A DNA stretch of 64,000 nt from Symbiodinium kawagutii. Taxonomy: Eukaryota > Sar > Dinophyceae > Suessiales > Symbiodiniaceae. Both the position numbers and the translations under genes were made by a program. The notes below the pieces were generated by a model. It saw only the letters and a list, made by a program, of their open reading frames with translations. It ran no database searches and was not told the origin of the DNA. Positions 20,217-31,120 of this stretch are shown here, piece by piece. Location: positions 591,328 to 655,327 of the forward strand of contig VSDK01001438.1 in assembly GCA_009767595.1 (NCBI GenBank). The letters are read 5' to 3'. Each line of letters begins with the position of its first letter. Within the stretch, counting starts at the first letter, position 1.

Positions 20217-20381
20217 CCAGGCAGCATCTCGTTGATTGACTTTGGCGGCTGCGTGCATCAGAGTGACACGTTTCGCGGCCGTGCTGGAACCAGACAGTTT
20301 CGAAGCTTGGTCCTCAGGAGTATCCTTGCCGAGCGATTTCAAGTCGTAGCAAAATAAATCCAGTAGTATGATGTAGTATGT
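20217..20381 (-). CDS. leftward internal exon, possibly upstream part of the 19.0-19.4 kb gene
   Basis: Reading leftward from an acceptor (ACACCAAGATAG) at 20382 there are 55 open codons in phase 0, ending at a GTGTGC donor. The exon starts hydrophobic (TYYIILLDLFCYDL). It continues as a polar helix (GKDTPEDQASKLSGSSTAAK). Same strand as, and about 0.8 kb upstream of, the three exons at 19.0-19.4 kb, so one gene is plausible but unproven. Confidence 0.4.
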
Positions 20382-20435
20382 CTATCTTGGTGTTTTGTCT
20401 AGATCTTCATAGTGTATGTTCTTCTTCATCCGCAG

Positions 20436-20504
20436 TCCCATTCTCTGACGGAACTAGGATCTGTAACTTGTGCTCAGCAGAAAAAGTTTTGTGCTTGAAC
20501 CCTC
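20436..20504 (+). CDS. possible small exon with Cys pair
   Basis: A good acceptor (TTCTTCATCCGCAG) and consensus donor (GTAAGT) frame 69 bases reading PFSDGTRICNLCSAEKVLCL. It lies close to a leftward exon, so the strand is uncertain. Confidence 0.3.
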
Positions 20505-20639
20505 GTAAGTCATTTGACAAGTGTCAATCTCTCTCGGAACGCATCCCCCAAATTTCGATGTGTCAACCGCTCATGGTCCCTTCACAGTGGGTAGGTACTG
20601 CAAGGTGCACCATATCCTCTGATATACCAATTTAAACAT

Positions 20640-22230
20640 CTCATGTTTCCAGCTTCCCCCTGGACTGTAGATCAATATATATATATTCCAACCGCTGCTT
20701 ACATTGAGTCAAATTTCGAGTTGAGATCTCGCGGCAGCTGGATCACAAAGAGATTACCACACCTCCCACCCCGCAGAGGTCTGGCAAAGGGAAGCTGGAG
20801 CAGTTTCCAGTACCTCAGCTAGTTGGTAGCTGATCATTGATAGGCAACCCGAACAGGTAGCTCTACTCGTTGGTTTCTCTTTCGGTTGGTCACTGGCGCC
20901 AGTAGAATCAATCCTCACGAACGGTGATGATTGTTGGTTATTATTATTTGTCCATACTGTCCACCATCAGGAAGTGTATGGAAGTTCAAGATTCAAAATC
21001 ATTGACCACCATCCATCATTAGCCACTACAAAGCACTATTGACAGCAATCATTATCGATATCAATGATTACGAATCACTGCACAATATTGAGTAGTGCTT
21101 GCCATCCTGAAACATGATTCATTAAAGGAAGTACTATTTAACATTTGGTTGTGGGTCAAAACCATTGTATTCCCCATTGTTGTTGCTGATTATTCTCCAT
21201 TTTTGGATGGTTAAAACTGACCCATAGCCATTTGACAAGCAGTAAGCATAGTAAGCACACATTTAATATAGTAAGATAAATGATTCATTCACATTTAACA
21301 TATCCCAACAAGATTCATTAAACCAGTAAGCATGTCCGCAAGCATGGCCGTAAGCATGGCCGTAAGCATGGTAGGCATAGTAAGCAGCCGTGACGCTAGG
21401 CCCAGAGCTCGTGCTGGGTCTTCACTGGGACACACCTGTGGATCTGTGGGCTGCAGGTGAGCAAAGCGTCAGCACCAACCCACACGACGGGGTAGGGGAG
21501 ATATGGCGAGCTGGGTCAAGGCTTTAACCAGCCAACTAGTGGGGGATTACCACGAACAATCATAGGGAATACAATGGTTAATGATAGGGCAACCAGAAAA
21601 ACAGGGTTTTGACCCACTGCCATATGGGTTCTGATTCACAACACACAAAAGTGGTACTTGCTCAGATAGGGGATCAAAATGCTTAACCAATCCATAGTGG
21701 GAGTAGAGAATAATCACCAAGTTATATATAATTTAGCAATGGTTGATCGCAGTTCGGAAAGGTAAAGAACCAACTGATTTGTACTTGTCAATATGCTTGA
21801 ATGGGTAAAAAAACGCCCCTAGTAACGCTTAATATGGTTAATCGTGGTTCAAAACGGTAAAAGGACCTACTACATTGTAGTGGTCAGTATTGATTAAACA
21901 TGCTTGACGGTCGGGGCTTGCAAACAAACATAACCGACATATTTTTTTGCCCAGCATTATTCGGCCCGTGTTGGGCGACATGAAGTCATGAACAGCTCTT
22001 AATTCAATTTAGGGGTCAAATTTTTCCAAAGTTCATGGTCTTCAGCAACAGGTAAAAGGGAATGAAGATATTTAGTGGTAGTATGCCATTGAAGCAATAA
22101 CCAATATGTATATATATATATATATATATAAACATCGTCGTTTGGCTTTGCCAATGGGGGTACCTGCAAATCACAGCATTACTCTCAGGGTACTCTTGAA
22201 CATAAAGTAAGAACATGTTAGTGTTTCTAG
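20640..22230. other. non-coding, AT-rich, small repeats
   Basis: Contains CATT/AGCCA-type low-complexity DNA (20930-21100), three 12-bp tandem units (GCATGGCCGTAA, about 21344-21380) and a TA microsatellite near 22108-22131. No coding signal seen. Confidence 0.5.
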
Positions 22231-22502
22231 GCACCAGTAAACCCAATCGTATATGCCATGAGATAGACATGGTTCGTGTAGAGAAGCACTTGATCGTATG
22301 GCTGACGCAACAAGCAGTAGATCTGGTGCTTCAGCATGGGCTTCCGGCACAACCTAAGATTGGCTGGATAGGCAACCGACTCGAAAGTCATGACCCTCAA
22401 AAACGGATTGGGGGACATTCCAACACTGCCCCGTTTGTTTCAACTCTTGGCTGTTCGTTCTTCCGCATTCCTGGCTGTTCGTGGGCTTTAAGCTGGCCAT
22501 AG
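22231..22502 (+). CDS. candidate exon, unknown protein
   Basis: A strong acceptor (GTTAGTGTTTCTAG, ending 22230) is followed by about 90 open codons. The first 60 look protein-like (EIDMVRVEKHLIVWLTQQAV, DLVLQHGLPAQPKIGWIGNR). The true exon probably ends at an unrecognised donor before the TAG at 22500-22502. Confidence 0.4.
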
Positions 22503-22573
22503 GTATCTTAGGTTTTCCCAAGATACCGACGAAGTTTCAAGTGGCCGTAGCGACTTGCCATCTTGCCATCCTG

Positions 22574-22746
22574 CAGTTTCTGGCTCTGCTTTGGACGAAG
22601 CCCGACTCAGAAAGTCAGTCACTTCAAAATCCGAGTCGGTCACTTCAATTCCGAGCTTTCCAGCCATGGCCGAGGGTTCCAGGGTTGATCTCCAGGTCTG
22701 GCTCCCAGAGAAATGGCACTTAGGCTGGAAAAGCCTCTCATCATGA
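22574..22746 (+). CDS. candidate terminal exon, strand uncertain
   Basis: Acceptor CATCCTGCAG ends at 22573. The frame runs SGSALDEARLRKSVTSKSES and ends DLQVWLPEKWHLGWKSLSS before TGA at 22744-22746. The minus strand is also open here for over 100 codons and equally protein-like, so orientation is not settled. Confidence 0.3.
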
Positions 22747-22749
22747 TCA

Positions 22750-23820
22750 TCATGGATCGTTCTTTGCTGGCAGACCGTTCTCAAAACCACAAGACCTTTT
22801 CCAAAATCAGAAGAAGTCACAGAATTTTTTTCGGGGTGCACCCTGCTGTTTGCATGGGTCAAACGCTTTTGCCAGCGCCGCGGATTCAGAGAGATATGGC
22901 TCTGTCTTCCGCTTTATTTGTCCGAAAAAAGTGGGTCTCTGTTCATGCAGCTTTTTCTGAGTTGATGAGCCTCACTATACTTTTTCATTGTTCCCTGGGT
23001 TTAAACAATCTGCCTACACTTATTCATCATTGTTCTCTCCGCTTTCACAGTGTATCCCCATGCCATCTTCGAGTCTGTTTTGTTCTACAATCCTTGGACT
23101 TATTCTGCCAACTTCAAACAAAAATACGAGAGAAACTTCTGTGACCAAACATTTTCACAACCAGGCAGAGGATGTCAAGATGTCAGAAAAGAGCTGACAT
23201 TGTGAAAAGATGTCAGATGAGATTTGCCACTGAGAAGAGATGTCCAGGAGAGCTCACACCGAGCACTGTCTTGATGAAGCTAAAAACACTACCGGATTTG
23301 TGGGCACGTAGGAAGGCTCTTTGAAGGCCATGGCTCCAAAGCCTGGTAGACTTTGGACAAGCTAGTAACTTGGCTCTGGGGATCATAGATCCAGCTCTAA
23401 ATAGACCACCTATCTGTGGCGTTAAATTTGGGGTTCGACAGATGGTTTCTTTAGATATTTCGGATCTCGTATTAGTGAGAGTTTCTCTCTTTTGCGCCCG
23501 TCCATCAGTCATCAGAGAAACCGTGCCACATGCTCGACGACCATAATGCAAGCTCTTACTCACTACTCACATGATACAGATGGCCAAACAGATGTCTGGT
23601 GATGTAGTTTCTGTCCACATGTTTGCTCTGGCAGTGGCTGGATTTCTTGATAATCGATGCTGTGATGCAAGTTATATCTTCATCACAGTGCAATAGGGGG
23701 TATATCACATGGAAAGAACATATTTAATGACTGCTTTGGTCATTTGTTTGCATTCTGCATAGGGGGCTGTGCATAATGATGTACCCAAAGTGTTTTGGTG
23801 CCCGTAAAATAATTCTGGGA
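22750..23820. other. no confident gene
   Basis: Overlapping plus (22713-23144) and minus (23213-23563) frames, no splice chain. Confidence 0.3.
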
Positions 23821-23821
23821 C

Positions 23822-24277
23822 TTGTGGGATGGTTCCGGATATGATAGCCTTGCCTGCAAGAAGCGAAATGAGACGTGTAGCTGCGATTCAGTGGGTGTCC
23901 CCAACCATCCCCAACCATCCCCAACCATCCCCAACCATCCCCAACCATCCCCAACCATCCCCAACCATCCCCAACCATCCCCAACCATCTCCAGCCATGA
24001 TCATGTTGGAATTGTAGGGTTTCCCATAGGTTTATTGCTTGCGAAGGCTGCAGATTTTGGCAAAGTGCTACCTGGATACGTTCAGACCACTTCACCCTCA
24101 GCCTTCCTGAAGCAGCAGGTGGGAGGATCGGATGACGATTGCAACTTGGGATGGGTCTTCGTCTGTAGCCATGGGCATACCCTCTTGTCTTACTTGAAAG
24201 AGTTATTTGATGTTGTTTGTAAGATTGGGAAACTGGCAGTTTTGCATGTATATGATCTGTGGACACCTTTGAATTGA
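23822..24277 (+). CDS. candidate exon spanning a decapeptide repeat
   Basis: One plus frame is open through the 10-bp tandem repeat (encoding a PNHPQPSPTI cycle) and on to TGA at 24275-24277. The part after the repeat reads like protein (KAADFGKVLPGYVQTTSPSA, SHGHTLLSYLKELFDVVCKI). An acceptor-like GGCTGCAG at 24050 and a donor-like GTGGGAG near 24118 suggest a shorter exon is possible. No domain recognised. Confidence 0.35.
   Translation: MWDGSGYDSLACKKRNETCSCDSVGVPNHPQPSPTIPNHPQPSPTIPNHPQPSPTISSHDHVGIVGFPIGLLLAKAADFGKVLPGYVQTTSPSAFLKQQVGGSDDDCNLGWVFVCSHGHTLLSYLKELFDVVCKIGKLAVLHVYDLWTPLN
23899..23988. repeat. nine perfect copies of CCCCAACCAT
   Basis: A 10-bp unit repeated nine times without change, followed by a degenerate unit. 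Both strands are open through it. Confidence 0.95.
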
Positions 24278-24515
24278 TCACAACCCGAGTGCAAAAAACT
24301 CTGTGGAGTGCTGTTGTGCATTTTTTAAAAATCATTCCCGCCATTGAAATAGAGCAGTTCAGTCTGTGCACCTCTGCTCACTCTGCCTTTCCGGAGTATT
24401 TGTTGGCTCTGGTGAAAGCCATTTAATCACCACTGGGCCATCAAACAAGCACAATTGCAATGTTTTATTTAGAGGTATCTAGAACCAAAGATTGGCATCA
24501 GTGAAAACATTTAAG

Positions 24516-24536
24516 CTACATTTTGACTCACCTTGA
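24516..24536 (+). promoter_or_regulatory. possible spliced-leader relic upstream of eIF3j
   Basis: CTACATTTTGACTCACCTTG lies about 45-60 bases before the eIF3j ATG. The core CATTTTGACTCA differs by one base from CATTTTGGCTCA of the conserved dinoflagellate spliced leader (recalled). A relic leader would mean the gene was re-inserted from a trans-spliced mRNA. The match is short and may be chance. Confidence 0.3.
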
Positions 24537-24578
24537 GACTATTTTCCATCTGCCCTTTTGTGGCAGCTTTTCTCGAGA

Positions 24579-25622
24579 ATGGCGTGGGACGGCAGCGATG
24601 ACGAGTGGGATGATGAGAATATTGAGAAGAAGTTGGAGGCAAATAGGCTAGCGAAAGAGAAAGCTGAGAGAGGGGAGGATTCGAGCAGTGAGGAAGAGGA
24701 GAAAAAGGCACCACCCAAGGTCAAGAAGTCTACTTGGGAAGACAGCGATGATGAGGAGGAGAAGCCAGAAGCAGCCACAAAGGCAAAACCCCAAGCTTCC
24801 GACGAAGACGACGATTGGGAAGCTTGGGACGATGAAGATGATGGCAAGGTTGAAGAGAGGTTGAAGGCACAGCTGAAGGAGAAGGAGAAGCAGCGCAAAC
24901 GCGAGGCTGGTGAGGACACTGAAAGTGAAGAAGAGAAGCCCAAGGAGAAGCCCAAGGCTGCACCCAAGAAGAAAGCCCCAACACAGAAGACTGAGGAGGC
25001 AAAACCTAAGGTTGACCCTTCTCAGGTCCCTTTGGCTGATCCCAAAGCCGAAAGAGAACGCTTGAGGAAACTTGAGGAGGATAGAGATGCACGCTTGGGA
25101 GCGGATTTGTTCTCAGGTTTTGAGAAGAAAGAATCCCTGCTTGAGAAGGAGAAGCGTGAAAAGGCAGAGGCTGCTGCTGCCAAGAAAGCCGCTGCCAAGC
25201 CAAAGGCCACGATCATTGATGAATTCGACAACTTGGAGTTGAAGTTGAGCACCGATGTTGACTCGCTGTGTGCAAAATGCCTCAACAAATTTGAGACCTC
25301 ATCTCTGCAGAAGGGAGGACCGCAGAGGTTCTTGTCTAACCTCATCAAGAGTTTGGAAAGCAGCTTCGACACTGCTGATTTGGCCAGCTTGGACAAAAGC
25401 TTGGAACAATTGGTGAAGGACAAGAAGACGACAAAGGCAAATGCGACCTTGACCAAGGATAACAAGGCCTCTACCAAGATCAACAAGAACACAAAGTTCA
25501 ACAAGCAGTCAGAGTGGGAGGATGTGTATGGAGGAGGTGAGGATGATGAGGATTGGACGCAAGAAGAATGGGATGCCTGGTACGCAGAGCAGGAAAAAGC
25601 AGGAGGAGGCAAGTGGAAGTAA
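24579..25622 (+). CDS. eIF3j: translation initiation factor eIF3 subunit j (HCR1 family)
   Basis: 347 codons, intronless, from ATG 24579 (CGAGAATGGCG) to TAA. An acidic N-terminus (MAWDGSDDEWDDENIEKKLE) is followed by repeated Lys/Glu and Ser-Asp-acidic blocks. Then come DLFSGFEKKESLLEKEKREK and the conserved C-terminal helical core (IDEFDNLELKLSTDVDSL, RFLSNLIKSLE, DLASLDKSLEQLVKDKKTTK). The tail is basic then acidic (EWEDVYGGGEDDEDW). This order matches eIF3j, the loosely bound eIF3 subunit that contacts the 40S decoding centre and assists scanning, recycling and pre-40S maturation. An in-frame TTG 21 bases upstream extends the open frame but ATG is the likely start. No intron, unlike its surroundings. 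Confidence 0.85.
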   Translation: MAWDGSDDEWDDENIEKKLEANRLAKEKAERGEDSSSEEEEKKAPPKVKKSTWEDSDDEEEKPEAATKAKPQASDEDDDWEAWDDEDDGKVEERLKAQLKEKEKQRKREAGEDTESEEEKPKEKPKAAPKKKAPTQKTEEAKPKVDPSQVPLADPKAERERLRKLEEDRDARLGADLFSGFEKKESLLEKEKREKAEAAAAKKAAAKPKATIIDEFDNLELKLSTDVDSLCAKCLNKFETSSLQKGGPQRFLSNLIKSLESSFDTADLASLDKSLEQLVKDKKTTKANATLTKDNKASTKINKNTKFNKQSEWEDVYGGGEDDEDWTQEEWDAWYAEQEKAGGGKWK

Positions 25623-26468
25623 TGCCATGGCTGCCAGGTGTCGGCATGTGTTGACTGCTCCATGGAGGGTGCAATGCTGTGAGAATTGCACCGTGAATCG
25701 AGCAACACACGAATGACACAGCAGTTGTGAGTGCTGCAGTTGCAGACTAGTGAGGGAGCCCTAGCGCTCTGCTGCCGTGTGGCTAAGCAGCGCTTAATGT
25801 AAACCTCCGTGTCAAGGTGAGCACAAGCAGATCCACTTTGAAAACACTGTGATAAGTAATGATGCATTGCACAAATTCTTTCTTTTTTGGATAATTTGAC
25901 TGTGATGTTCAATACCCAAATATGGTACAGGCTGGGTTTTGAAGGCAAGCTTGTGCACTCGGAATGTACAGCTGTCCTAGACCCCAGACACGGAGTCTGA
26001 CCTGTAGTTTGGATCTGACCGTTTCACTCGAGCTTGCGGGATGGCTCCGGAATCCAGACAGCAGCAAAAGGTGCGCCACCAGCAACAGCAAACGCAACAG
26101 CAGCAACCACGACATCATTCAAACACAGGGCGTTGCCTCCCAAACATTGCAAGTGCATGGAAATCAATTGAAATGCTTTACTCCCATCACTATGTTGCAA
26201 TGCTGACATGATGTAGTGTGTTTTTTTGTTGCCGTTGTTTCAGATTGCATGGTGACATCCATTGTTTGATTCGAGAAAGTTGGGTCCTCGATCTACCTTC
26301 GCAGGTGTGCCTCGATGAAATGGGACAGCCTTTGGTGTTCTGGAAAATGAGGGCGTGCTGCAGCATATCGAGGGCGCACATGGCTGGAATTGTTGCAACA
26401 AACAACGGCCAGACTTTTTATGTGGGTGTTTTTTCGGTGCACCAAGCATCCAAACCTGCCGCTTTCAG
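25623..26468. other. eIF3j 3' flank; weak exon signals
   Basis: A poly-T-rich acceptor (TTGTTGCCGTTGTTTCAG) ends near 26242 and a plus frame is then open to 26496, but no donor or domain confirms it. Confidence 0.3.
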
Positions 26469-26552
26469 AGAGAAGCCATCAATTTGCAGGATATAGAACG
26501 CTTAGTTTTGGGTAGGCAGAGGAAGGAGAAGGAAGGAGGATGGAACAACTGA
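26469..26552 (+). CDS. candidate terminal exon, unknown protein
   Basis: A strong acceptor (AACCTGCCGCTTTCAG) is followed by 27 codons in phase 0 (REAINLQDIERLVLGRQRKE) and a TGA. Charged, helix-like; upstream exon not phased. Confidence 0.45.
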   Translation, partial: REAINLQDIERLVLGRQRKEKEGGWNN

Positions 26553-26841
26553 ATAAGTATACAGTAGACTGGCAAGTTTTTTTTCGGCTACACAAATTTG
26601 GCACGTGAATTTTCAGCCTTGCCGTTGCCCCTCGCCAGGTTGCATTGTCTACATGCTGTACTTTGGCAAACGCCCATTTAGCGTGCTGGGGACCTCAATC
26701 TGACACCCAGCTCTCAAACAGCTGAACTATCCTCTTGGATGGCATACGCAGACTCAAACCAAGTGAGTCGACTCAAACCAACCAAGTGAGTCTCCATCAG
26801 TTCCGTGATGTCTGAGATTGTCGATGTCTGCCTGAGTTGCA

Positions 26842-26931
26842 GCATGGAATTCTGAGGCATGAGAACATGGAGCACCTTGCCATGATGGAGAGGCTCCTTG
26901 AAGGGATATGCAGTGCAAAGGCTTGGTGGTG
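26842..26931 (+). CDS. possible kinase-like exon (HGILRHEN)
   Basis: After acceptor GCCTGAGTTGCAG the frame reads HGILRHENMEHLAMMERLLE. The I-L-x-H-x-N pattern resembles the segment between alpha-C and beta-4 of protein kinases. It is isolated and the minus strand is also open, so this is a hint only. Confidence 0.3.
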
Positions 26932-27536
26932 AAGCACCAGAATATGCTTGTAACACGCACCATTTTTAGACACCAAGGGGTGATATCAGGTGGCAAACTA
27001 AACATTCGCATCATTTTGTGTCTCGCATCTGCCCAGGCTCACTGAGCGGCCTTTGCCACCTTGGATGCTTCGGATGGTGCAGCGTGGGTTCGCGAGCTCG
27101 CGGGACACCCCCTATCTTGGTGCAGCGGGACAGCTGCTATGGAGACCCAATTCAGGCAGTTTATCCCCGAAACAAAGCTAGGGACCTTGCCAAACATTGG
27201 TTCAGGATCGTGGGATGGTCTCCAGAGATTTTCTTCCAAGGAAAAGGCTAGAAACCATGTCTTCCAAACAGGATTGTTCTAGGCATCTACTTTCTATGCC
27301 AAACATTTGTCTGCTGGTCCTTGGAGATTTCCTTGACTTGCACGACGAACTTGCCTGACGCCAATAGCCTGTGGCCCCTAGCTATGGTATGGATGGAGCA
27401 ACACTGTGTAAGTGGTGTATTTCTCGGTTTCCCCAAAATGATCATTTTCTCGTAGAGACATCAGCATTTTTTGGGAATACACCCGTTCTGACAAGCCCTT
27501 GATTCGCTGACACATCCATAGGCTCCCTTCTTAGCT

Positions 27537-27633
27537 GGTACAGGCCAGAGAGTACCAGGACCAGGATGAGGAGGTACGGTGGGTCGGCATCAACAGGATG
27601 TGTAGACAATCAGTGCAGACGATAATATACAAT
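27537..27633 (+). CDS. internal exon, unknown protein
   Basis: Acceptor GGCTCCCTTCTTAG (ends 27532-27536) and consensus donor GTAAGT (from 27634) bound a fully open frame (LVQAREYQDQDEEVRWVGIN, then RMCRQSVQTIIYN). Both splice signals are good. A GC-rich, possibly coding stretch lies at 27039-27250 on the same strand. Confidence 0.45.
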
Positions 27634-27639
27634 AGTAAG

Positions 27640-29653
27640 TGCCTTTATGTCAATTCATGTATTTCTTTGTATTGGTTTCTAGGTTTCGTGGTTTTACTTT
27701 CATATTCAGATCGATTCATTTCAGTTTCACATCAGCGATGTCCAACAGTTTTAGTGTTTGAATTGAATCATAGCCCCTCAAATGAAATCTTGGGACCCAA
27801 CATCCTCTCACCAGGAAAGCAAAGGTATGGCCTGGCACTAGCAATGCCTTCCCACCATGGGCACATGTGCCCATACATGATGCATGTATGATTTATGATG
27901 TATTGATATTTGCACATTTCCACTTTACACATCAGAGGTGCATGCTGCATGTGTACGTTTTGAATCATTTTAGGACGCAACACATTTGGTTTCAAGTGTT
28001 TTGGATTGCAGCTGGCGCTTCTTTGGGCTTCGAGAAAAGCGATACGTGAATGACTTAAAAGACTTTAATGTTCAAATTTGTCCAAAGAAATGAAACTGAA
28101 GCTTGAGCACAAGCAACTGAGTTCGTAACCAAATACTCGACATGCTCAGTTGCGTAGCCCCTCACGCAGCAGAGACAGGCCGAGATAGGCGGAGAACAGC
28201 AATTGGTTAAAACAAGTTGCGCACATACAGCGGAAGGGTAGGTGAACACCCTATCAACTGGGCTTGTCATCTAGGATCCCCCAACGCCAAAGCGGTACCC
28301 GGTTTCGGTGCTACCATGGCAAGCTCTAGTTCAGGTCATGGATCGTCGGTCGGTGTCAGCTGTTCGCATCTGTGGAATGGGGGGAACCCGTTGGGGAAAC
28401 CCCCAGTGGCCCAATGACCTATTCAAACTCCATAGACGGTTGAGCATTGTTGGTGGTTCTGGTTGCGATATTAGTGGACCGTCAATTATCATACCATCAG
28501 CCGCTAGCCGTCAACCATCAACTAGTGATCAGCTATCCATTGGCTATTCATCACCAACTGTACTATTGCTTACTACCCACCACTAAAAATCATTATGTAA
28601 GGAATCTTTCGTAGCCATCTACCACCATGAATCACTGCTAAACGCAAGCAACCCTTATGAAACGTGATGAATCATAGTCAGCTCCCATGATTGTCGGACA
28701 GACTATTTCCAGGTTACAAGGTTCCGGTCGTCACCGCAGCCACGACTTGTCCAACGGAGCATCGCACCGCGCCGTGCCCCAACGCATTCCCGAAGATGGA
28801 ATGACACATTCACACGCTGCGACTTCCAGAAGTACTTCCTGATTTTCTCCACTTATATTCCCAAATCTGAGTCTTTCGAGCTGTTACCCATACTTGAATT
28901 TGAATTGTCAGTCTCACCCCCAACAATTTTGGCACGCCCTCTATTGCTTGGAACTTCCATACGCAATGTTTGAAACCACTTTTGTGGGGCCGACAGGCCT
29001 GCAGACAGATTCTGCAATTTGCTTCCTGTGGTACCCCGCTGATGCTCTCGAGCAGCCATGCCGATGCCACGCATCGTTGAATTTCAGGAAGACGACCAGC
29101 AGATCTTCTCTGTACCTTAATCTTTTGATGCAAAAAGGCAGTGAACCTGATCACATTCCATGCAATTCCGGCGTAATCATAGTGGTCAACGAAAGGATGT
29201 TTTGCAACATTTGCGGGCTGGTTCTATGGGTGAAACAATGGTCACATATGAATTTTGTGCTGTACGAAGACATGGGAGGCTGAAGAGATCGCAGAATTAC
29301 ACAGGTCTCCAATGCCGGATCTTAGAAGGGTGGACCAACAAAAGACCTTCGCACGTCGGATCTTCGTTTCTTGCAGTTTTGCTTCCTACGTCCACTTGCT
29401 TGTTAGCACAGGGGCTACTAAATAGGCATGGATCAATAGGGCCCCAACAATGGGCCGCCATCCAATCAGCAGCTACTAATTTTCGATAGCAGGGGTGTAG
29501 CATGGCCACGAGTGTATACAATCAGTCATGACATGAAAATGTCAATTGAGCGACAGTTTTAGTCATTTTTTTGGTCAACTGTTGATACCTTCAGCTACAA
29601 GTGGTTGCCACTAGCGATGATATCCCCAAGAATGAACAAACAATGATCCGCAG
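27640..29653. other. no confident gene
   Basis: Open frames at 28810-29283 occur on both strands. 28440-28690 is TAGCCAT/ATCA low-complexity DNA. Confidence 0.35.
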
Positions 29654-29776
29654 GTCAAGATGCCTGGTAAACAAAAGATGCACGCTTTAAACATTCCCAA
29701 GGCAGACTTTGAACAGGATGAGAAGGAGCTTGTACAGAATGCTTTGGACGACGAGGCTCCACTTGATGTGATGTGA
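29654..29776 (+). CDS. terminal exon, acidic C-terminus
   Basis: Acceptor GATCCGCAG is followed by 40 codons and TGA in phase 0. It reads VKMPGKQKMHALNIPKADFE, then an acidic tail ending LDDEAPLDVM. Very protein-like; no family recognised. It may close the gene whose exon lies at 27537-27633. Confidence 0.5.
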   Translation, partial: VKMPGKQKMHALNIPKADFEQDEKELVQNALDDEAPLDVM

Positions 29777-31120
29777 CTATAGGTGAATGGCAATCTACAA
29801 ATACCTCATCATGTTACCGGGCACGCGCATCCAAGAACATTGGTTTCTAATGAGTGATAGTCTAGTGATAGTCAATAGTGTCAGTGGTGAATGGTTAGCA
29901 TTGACTACGCAGTAGTGGTTGAAATGATGGTCGTCAAACGTCAAACGCTTTTTCCCGCAAACACAGTGGCGAAGTTCAGCGATTCCGCAAGGCCAACGAA
30001 GTGTCAAGCCCTGTAGAAGCTGTGCGAGCTGTGAAGGAGGAATTCGAGACTGGGCAGGAGAATCCACAAGTAGTCCACAATTAGCTTAGATTGGAATCAA
30101 GTATAGTCATAATTAGATCTATTAGCCATTGACTAACCCTTGTGATGGATAATCTATGAACCATTACAAATGGTTGCAATTAGATAGTACTGTGAAGATT
30201 GGTTGCTATGAAGTGCAACCATTTGTATCAATGTTGGAGAATTGATAGGTAAAAGCAATACCAACCAAGACCAATATTGCTCATTGACCTCAGATTGGCT
30301 GTTGTCAATACCAATTAACCAACTCCAACTGGTTCTAGTCCTGCGGCATTGCCGCAGTTGATCGGCGCAAAATGGGTGACGCCCGAAACACTGTTCTTGA
30401 AGGGGTTTGAAATTGGTTTTCTGAGTCAAACTAGTCAAACTACTGATTCTTGTTGATGACCCCGTTTTGCATATTCTGTTTCATTTTTTTGGGGCTTGAA
30501 TGCACTTGGATTATCAGTGATTCGTTGTCTCGCTTGTAAAGCACAGCGGCTCTTAGTATCTCCTTGACACATCGACATGGTTCTAGTTTGACGATGCTAT
30601 TGTTCAAATCGCACTTGAATGACGATGCTTTTCTACAACAGTTGAATGACTCACGAACACACTGTCCTCCAAGCATTGCCGCCACTGTCCGCCGCGACCT
30701 TGAAGAGCCAGTTTCGGCCTGGCGGAAGGTGGACAGCAGCCAAACTCAACCAATTTTCACTGAGAATAGCAATTCCAAACTGCTTGTGGGTATAGATATT
30801 CGACTCAGCATTCGGCAAGGCTGACCAGAGCTTCAACAAGCTATTCATTCTCTCGATGTGTAGTATCTTGAGGTCTATAGCATTCTATAGCCTTGAGCTG
30901 TAGTTTGCGATGCTGTACATGACGAATTCTCGCTCCTGTTGGAATAGCAATTTTGGGAAAGAAAGTCGGACAATAGTTTTGAGCGGCAACGGCGATCACA
31001 GGGGATAGCTGGTGTGCTGAAAGCTTATGCCTTTTGTTTTTATCCCATGGTGTTCACAACCGGTGTAGCCATGTATACTCCACGAAGTGGTTCTTTCCTG
31101 AATGAAAGGTTGATGGTTGG
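29777..31120. other. no confident gene
   Basis: 29830-30340 is low-complexity ACCAATT/TAGCCA DNA; nothing coding seen up to 31120. Confidence 0.45.

Noticed and set aside
22488..22862. 124-codon leftward ORF as a firm gene
   Set aside because: Equally plausible on the plus strand with an acceptor; left undecided.
23724..24371. 215-codon leftward ORF
   Set aside because: Its core is the reverse of the CCCCAACCAT array and the flanks read better on the plus strand.
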